A program made the position numbers and the translations under genes. A stretch of DNA of 64,000 nucleotides, from NCBI GenBank assembly GCA_011390955.1, contig JAABRM010000025.1:1-64000 (forward strand). The letters are read 5' to 3'. This document shows positions 59,423-64,000 of this stretch, piece by piece. The notes beneath the pieces are model-generated. The model saw only the letters and a program-made list of their open reading frames with translations, searched no databases and was not told the origin of the DNA. Every line of letters starts with the position of its first letter. The first letter of the stretch is position 1. Source of the DNA: Oscillatoriales cyanobacterium. Lineage in GTDB: Bacteria > Cyanobacteriota > Cyanobacteriia > Cyanobacteriales > Laspinemataceae.

Positions 59423-60169
59423 CTAGAGACGCAGGAGCAAGTTATTTCCATGAGTATCGGTGCCGCAGGTGGTCAATAAATGATATTCTGCGGCTAACTC
59501 TTTCACCTGTTGAGTTTGCGCGGGACTAGGTTGCCAAGGATCGGGATTGCCATAAGCATAATAAGTTTCTACCCCATCAATCCCCAGGTTCGCCCCTGCC
59601 CGAATTAAGTCAACGGGCGATCGCCGATAGCGGACTGGATGCGCTAATACCGCTAATCCTCCCGCTGCTTGAATGGCGGCAATTACCTGGGATGCTTGAT
59701 AATCCAGACCTTTGGGGGCTTGTCGTTGCAGATAAGGCGACATACTCGGATGTCCGGGATCAAAAGCATAGCCGAGAATGTGAACTTCAGTGCCCATCAG
59801 ATTGGAAGTAATTTCTACCCCAGTCCATAAATGGGGCTGCGGCGCTGGGTTTGCTTCATCCCGATCGCTTAAATGATTCTGACTTTGATTCTGACTTTGC
59901 CAGCGATCGAGCCATTGCTGTGCCACTTGATAGCCACCAATGCTGTGGTGATCGGTGATTGCCAGTCCTTGCAGTCCAATGTTTACCGCTTGGGTCATAA
60001 TCTCTTCCGGTTTTAACTGACCATCGGAGAAAGTTGAGTGGAGATGGAAGTTGTAAGTTAGTGGGCAACTGTTGCCGTGAATGGTTTGGAAAACTTTTTT
60101 GAGTGCTGACTTATTTTGTGCCGCACTTCGGGTCAAGGTTGACGGTTCCGCAAGAAGATTCAGATTCAT
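59423..60169 (-). CDS. PHP-domain phosphoesterase
   Basis: About 248 residues from the ATG at 60169 (MNLNLLAEP); the frame is open from 60217. PHP motifs bind three metals: YNFHLHSTFSDG (about 40), GLAITDHHSIGG, the GVEITSN segment with Glu, AVLAHPVRYRR and the closing TCGTDTHGN. Members hydrolyse phosphoesters such as RNA/DNA ends or nucleotides; the substrate is unknown. Convergent to the rre1-like gene. Confidence 0.88.
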   Translation of the reverse strand: MNLNLLAEPSTLTRSAAQNKSALKKVFQTIHGNSCPLTYNFHLHSTFSDGQLKPEEIMTQAVNIGLQGLAITDHHSIGGYQVAQQWLDRWQSQNQSQNHLSDRDEANPAPQPHLWTGVEITSNLMGTEVHILGYAFDPGHPSMSPYLQRQAPKGLDYQASQVIAAIQAAGGLAVLAHPVRYRRSPVDLIRAGANLGIDGVETYYAYGNPDPWQPSPAQTQQVKELAAEYHLLTTCGTDTHGNNLLLRL

Positions 60170-60224
60170 AGATCCATTACGAATGGTTGATCTTTTTCTA
60201 GGATATCTAATCTGCATTTATTTA

Positions 60225-60800
60225 GTTTTATTATTTTTTTATTTTACCGTTAGTTATTAGTTATTGGTTATTAGTTATTGGTTATTAGTTATTGGTTGAT
60301 TGTTGATGGTTGTTAGTTGTTTGTTATTAGTTGTTTGTTGGTGGTTATTGGTTAATGGTTATTGGTTTTTAGTTGTTGGGTAGGGATTATGCATGTTGTT
60401 TGTTGGTGGTTATTGGTTGTTAAGTAGGTGGGCAGAAATAAATGCACCAGAGACCAGATCGGGAGAAAAACTGTCATTCCCGCGAATGCGGGAATCCACA
60501 GTCTATCGGCGGGGAACGAAAAGTGCAATTAATTATGTTCACTTACTTAGTTGTTGGTTGTTAGTTGTTGGTGGGTAGGGATTATGCATGTTGTTAGTTG
60601 TTGGTGGGTAGGGATTATGCATGTTGGTTATTGGTTGTAAATCATCAACAATCAACAAACAACCATCAACAAACAACCATCAGCAAACAACCATCAGCAA
60701 ACAACCATCAACAAACAACCATCAACAAACAACCATCAACAAACAACAATCAACAATATTTATTTAATTTTATTATGTGGTGACTAATTATTTTTTATTT
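60225..60800. repeat. long mosaic of TTGTTGG arrays and a dispersed element
   Basis: TTATTGGTTATTAG units (60245-60420), the element shared with 32350-32489 (60427-60552), three GGGTAGGGATTATGCATGTTG units (near 60376, 60574 and 60605), and a right arm of CAACAAACAACCATCA units (60650-60755). The arms can pair. No gene. Confidence 0.9.
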
Positions 60801-61080
60801 CCGAGAAAGTTATTGGTGACAGGGCAAATCCGCCGCATCAAGAATCACCAATAACTTGCTTGCCAAATTCGAGTAAAGAGGAGCGATCGCCTATCATATC
60901 AAGTCCGATAAATCGGTGACAAAAACAATCCTCTCTGGTTAAGATGGATTCCCGCATACGCGGGAATGACAGCGCTTTGCAGATAATCAGAGGATAGACG
61001 GACTCGATCTCATGGGGTTTCGGCATGGGATTTGGGCGATCGCGTTGCCCGTAAAAATTGCTCATCATACTCACCAAACC
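60801..61080. other. short gap after hetZ with palindromic repeat
   Basis: GGATTCCCGCATACGCGGGAATGACAG (60947-60973) is another copy of the dispersed repeat. A 79-codon minus-strand frame follows hetZ; its middle is repeat-coded, so it is not called. Confidence 0.55.
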
Positions 61081-62343
61081 CTAAGAATTATTTTGGGCAT
61101 TCCGTGTTTCCCATGCGGTTTGTAAAATAGCAGACCAGCGTTTTTGTGCTTGTTTGACAGTACATTTAATCGCGGCAGCAATTTCTTGATCGCTGGCATG
61201 GTTGCGCTTGAGTTGCAACATTTGGCGTTGTTCTGGGGAAAGTTGCACCAGAAAAGTTTGCCACTCTTGTAAAGACATTCCCAAGTTTTGATCTAAATCT
61301 GCCCCTAACCATTGATGCACCAACTTCCATTGACTAGAAGACCGCGCAAATTTTTCCACATGGTACTTAAAGCGTTGTTGTAAATAGTCCCGTTCGCGAG
61401 GAGTCAAACCGAGAATGCGATCGATATCTGGAGCGGACAAATCTTTTAATTTCAATAGCAGATAATTCACACAATCCGTTTGATCTTGGTCTTTCAAGTA
61501 TTGAATCAGTTCAATCACCACGCGATCGCGTAAAACTGCATCCGCTGGATCCACCGTCTCAGAAATCATTTGCTCGCGCACTTGTTGAGCGGCATAAGAA
61601 CGACTGTGCTTTTCGGCTTCTTCTCCCTTGGGAAATTCCACGGTTTGTTCAATATCCATCACCGTTTCCTGGGGCTGACCGTAGGCAAAGCCTTGAGCCC
61701 GTAAAATAACCAACTGTTGATTGCGACAACCGGGTAAATTAATCCGACGCTTGGCATATTGCTCCGTAAAAGCCATATACTCTGCCAGTTGCAATTGAGT
61801 CCGGGGGGTATAGTCTTCCGGGACATCATGTTCCCGACGGAAAGCCCGCAACACTTCGATATAAAAGTTTTGTAAGAAATCTTCGATTAAATTGTAACGA
61901 GCTTGGAAAGTCAGATATTGATTAGAGGAAATATGCCGATAGACCATCGAGCTCAGTTGAGCGTGTAACTCCACTCGTCCTTGTCTCGAACCTAGGCGGA
62001 AATATTCCACACACTTTTGCAAGCGCTGACGGCCCAGGTTGATTTGCCAATATTGCACCTTACCGGACTTTTGGATGCGATCGCTCTTGGTGCAGATCCG
62101 ATTCACCTCTTCGGCAATCCGTCTCGCTACTTCGGGAGCGCTATTCGAGCCAGTTTTCAGCTTGCCTAAAAGTTCGCTCAACAATTCATTAGTTAAATTT
62201 TCCAGATCCATCCCTTCTACTTCCGTTTCAGTAGAGAGAGTTGGTAAATTCACACTTTGGTCATCGTTAACGGTCATTGTTTCTTGGGTAGCAGTTTTGG
62301 TTCCGGCATTACGATTCACAGAATTTGCAAGTTTGACGTTCAT
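61081..62343 (-). CDS. hetZ: HetZ-family regulator
   Basis: A 420-residue soluble protein. The ATG at 62343 (MNVKLANS) is chosen because AGAGG lies about eight bases upstream; a GTG at 62367 is less supported. After a disordered N-terminus (about 1-45), the conserved body includes EVARRIAEEVNRICTKSDRIQ, LGSRQGRVELHAQLSSMVYRHI, NLIEDFLQNFYIEVLRAFRRE, LAEYMAFTEQYAKRRINLPG and LGLTPRERDYLQQRFKYHVEKFA. I recognise this as HetZ, a DNA-binding regulator of early heterocyst differentiation in Anabaena; homologues occur in non-heterocystous filamentous species. The end resembles sigma-like helices (SDQEIAAAIKCTVKQAQKRW). Confidence 0.8.
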   Translation of the reverse strand: MNVKLANSVNRNAGTKTATQETMTVNDDQSVNLPTLSTETEVEGMDLENLTNELLSELLGKLKTGSNSAPEVARRIAEEVNRICTKSDRIQKSGKVQYWQINLGRQRLQKCVEYFRLGSRQGRVELHAQLSSMVYRHISSNQYLTFQARYNLIEDFLQNFYIEVLRAFRREHDVPEDYTPRTQLQLAEYMAFTEQYAKRRINLPGCRNQQLVILRAQGFAYGQPQETVMDIEQTVEFPKGEEAEKHSRSYAAQQVREQMISETVDPADAVLRDRVVIELIQYLKDQDQTDCVNYLLLKLKDLSAPDIDRILGLTPRERDYLQQRFKYHVEKFARSSSQWKLVHQWLGADLDQNLGMSLQEWQTFLVQLSPEQRQMLQLKRNHASDQEIAAAIKCTVKQAQKRWSAILQTAWETRNAQNNS

Positions 62344-63573
62344 GATTAAAGCCTCTGGTGGCGACACACCTAATACAACAGATGTTTGAATTTATGAGCC
62401 TTGTTCGGCAGAGGAATTTTTTTCCCATCCGCTTCACATCGCTCAACTGTCCCCAATCTACGAGGCTTTCATTGGGTTTAGCGCTTCCAGGTTGCCACTA
62501 TCCCAACTGCCTAATTTGACGATAGCCACCGGAAAAACTGACCCCCAGTTATCCCAGGATTCAAACCCGTGCTAACCGTTGCCTCATAAGTGTCTTCGGC
62601 CATTTACACCACAAAATTTTATTTCTCCCCAAACAAAATCCGGGATGCCACCCCGGGCAGCAGTGGACAATTTCACAACTGGCTGTCCGAGCAGTGAATG
62701 CTTGGTCAACTGGCACAATATTTGCGATCGGTAAATTGGCTATAAAAACACAAATTTTCATACGGGCAGACTCCGAACCGATCCGGAGAGAAAAAAAACC
62801 TTCCGATCCGCGCCATCTTTCTCTCTGCCATCTTTCTCTCTGCCATCTTTCTCTCTATCTGCCAAATCATCTATAACGTATAAGTAACTAATTATCCTGA
62901 CTAGGGAGGGCTTTCCCGCCACCAAGGATCCAGTACCAGGATTTAGATCGTTACATCAATTTTTAAAATTATTGCTACAATTTCTAGATTAATTTGGGCG
63001 CTTCGGCTTGCGCCCAAATAAGCAAATCAACAGATTATGTAGGGGCGCTTCGGCTTGCGCCCCTACAGATGCATGAATTTTTGTAAATGGTACTACATCA
63101 ATAGAAAGCCTAAGCCCGGGCATCACCCCGATGGTTTCCACCGGAAAAGATTTGTCATCATCTCTTCGTATCTTGAGGAATTTGTGGCGATTTCCTCACT
63201 TTCAGAAAACCTTTTTCTCTGCCTAAATGAATACCGTATTTACTGTCAGCCAAATCACGAGATTTTTTTCCGGATCTGCCAAATAATAAACCCTGACTCG
63301 CGGCAACGGTGATAGTATGTTGGATTAGCAACAGAATTTATTCACGATGATTCACAATTTTTTATCGGTTAATTGACAGAAAATAGATATAAAATATATT
63401 GTAGCACATTATTTTAGCATACTTTTTGTAAAAAAAATATTTGCCAGATTAAAATTTAATTAATTTTTGAGCGACCGCGATCGCCTAGCACATTTCAGAA
63501 ATTAGCTGGTTATAATCTGAGTAGAGATCAAATACCTAGTGATTTCATCCCTAGGAGACAAGACATAACAGAA
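62344..63573. other. 1.2-kb divergent regulatory region between hetZ and adhE
   Basis: No convincing gene. It contains a GCCATCTTTCTCTCT 15-bp repeat in three copies (62812-62856), the inverted relative of the 42528-42660 element (62993-63090) and AT-rich DNA near 63340-63470. Its length suggests elaborate regulation of hetZ, but no binding site can be assigned. Confidence 0.6.
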
Positions 63574-64000
63574 ATGAAGACAGTTAAGCCCATGAAAGTC
63601 ACGAATCAAGCCGAACTTGAAGCCCTCATTCAGCGAGTCAAAGCGGCTCAAGAAGAGTATGCCACCTATAGTCAAGCCCAAGTTGACGAAATTTTCAAAA
63701 AAGCAGCCTTAGCCGCCAATTCGGTGCGGATCGCCCTGGCGAAAATGGCTGTGGCTGAGACAGGGATGGGCATCATTGAGGATAAAGTGATTAAAAACCA
63801 CTTTGCCTCGGAATACATTTACAACAAATACAAGCACGAAAAAACCTGCGGCATCATCGAAGAAGACAAATCTTTTGGCTTCCAGAAAATTGCTGAACCT
63901 GTAGGAATTCTCGCGGGAATTGTTCCCACCACCAACCCCACATCTACGGCAATTTTTAAAGCCCTGATTGCCTTAAAAACTCGTAATGGCATCATCTTTT
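63574..64000 (+). CDS. adhE: bifunctional acetaldehyde-CoA/alcohol dehydrogenase, 5' part
   Basis: The first 142 codons of a gene cut by the right edge. The translation matches the N-terminal aldehyde dehydrogenase half of AdhE: MAVAETGMGIIEDKVIKNHF, EYIYNKYKHEKTCG and GILAGIVPTTNPTSTAIFK. AdhE converts acetyl-CoA to ethanol through acetaldehyde, regenerating NAD+ in dark fermentation. It is consistent with ldh elsewhere in the window. ATG at 63574 is used; a second in-frame ATG at 63592 (MKVTNQ) is possible. A stand-alone acetaldehyde dehydrogenase cannot be excluded without the 3' end. Confidence 0.87.
   Translation, partial: MKTVKPMKVTNQAELEALIQRVKAAQEEYATYSQAQVDEIFKKAALAANSVRIALAKMAVAETGMGIIEDKVIKNHFASEYIYNKYKHEKTCGIIEEDKSFGFQKIAEPVGILAGIVPTTNPTSTAIFKALIALKTRNGIIF

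Noticed and set aside
60838-61077. 79-codon ORF after hetZ
   Set aside because: The SFPRMRES-type segment is the translation of a dispersed repeat found elsewhere; no support for translation.

Overview
The window is chromosomal DNA of a cyanobacterium, most likely filamentous. The HIP1 octamer GCGATCGC recurs throughout. The genes include psb27 (photosystem II assembly), raf1 (RuBisCO assembly), ccmO (carboxysome shell), the conserved pipX-pipY-sepF-proC series, an Rre1/Ycf29-type regulator and a HetZ-family gene, which points to a filamentous lineage. No heterocyst or nitrogen-fixation genes are visible, so the ability to differentiate cannot be judged.

Layout. 1-6600: a vWA / PP2C phosphatase / protein kinase triad (TerY-P-like) lies between two copies of sequence from a Uma2 nuclease gene and an HTH (VMAP-type) gene; the left copies are a window-edge fragment and a decayed remnant. 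6.6-16.6 kb: mostly household genes (DUF2809, outer-membrane protein, psb27, TPR proteins, Tat-exported aldo/keto reductase, SufA-type Fe-S protein, raf1, ccmO). 16.6-21.6 kb: an FHA-kinase and a kinase-FGE fusion surround a REP-type transposase (RAYT), with about 24 copies of a 15-bp palindrome between the genes. The C-terminus of the kinase-FGE protein has the codon pattern of a diversity-generating retroelement (DGR) target. 21.6-31.9 kb: proC, sepF, pipY, pipX, a chorismate-using synthase, ecfT, der, a lipoprotein, mazG and a DUF2227 gene, all on the minus strand. 31.96 kb: tRNA-Val(UAC). 32.1-34.9 kb: a repeated array of three small Xre-type regulators, each divergent from a conserved minus-strand leader module; this is the best candidate for an undescribed system. 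35-42.5 kb: K+ channel, lactate dehydrogenase, ispF, cysS, an S23-like four-helix protein inside repeats, and an AI-2E-type exporter. 43-48 kb: a secreted Cys-rich protein, a STAND (NB-ARC) protein, Uma2, DUF29 and a GST-like protein. 48-51 kb: a substrate-binding lipoprotein and sensor kinase pair. 51-55 kb: a possible defence island (DUF262/DUF1524 nuclease, AAA ATPase plus TOPRIM-like partner). 55-64 kb: a WD40 kinase, an Rre1-like regulator, a PHP phosphoesterase, hetZ and the 5' part of adhE.

Intergenic DNA is unusually full of repeats: TTGTTGG/CCAACAA arrays, GATAATT heptamer hairpins, GGTGGGCAAA hairpins, MITE-like elements with AGGACTTACGCA ends, and duplicated fragments of neighbouring genes. 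Functions are read from motifs and family resemblance; no database search was possible.
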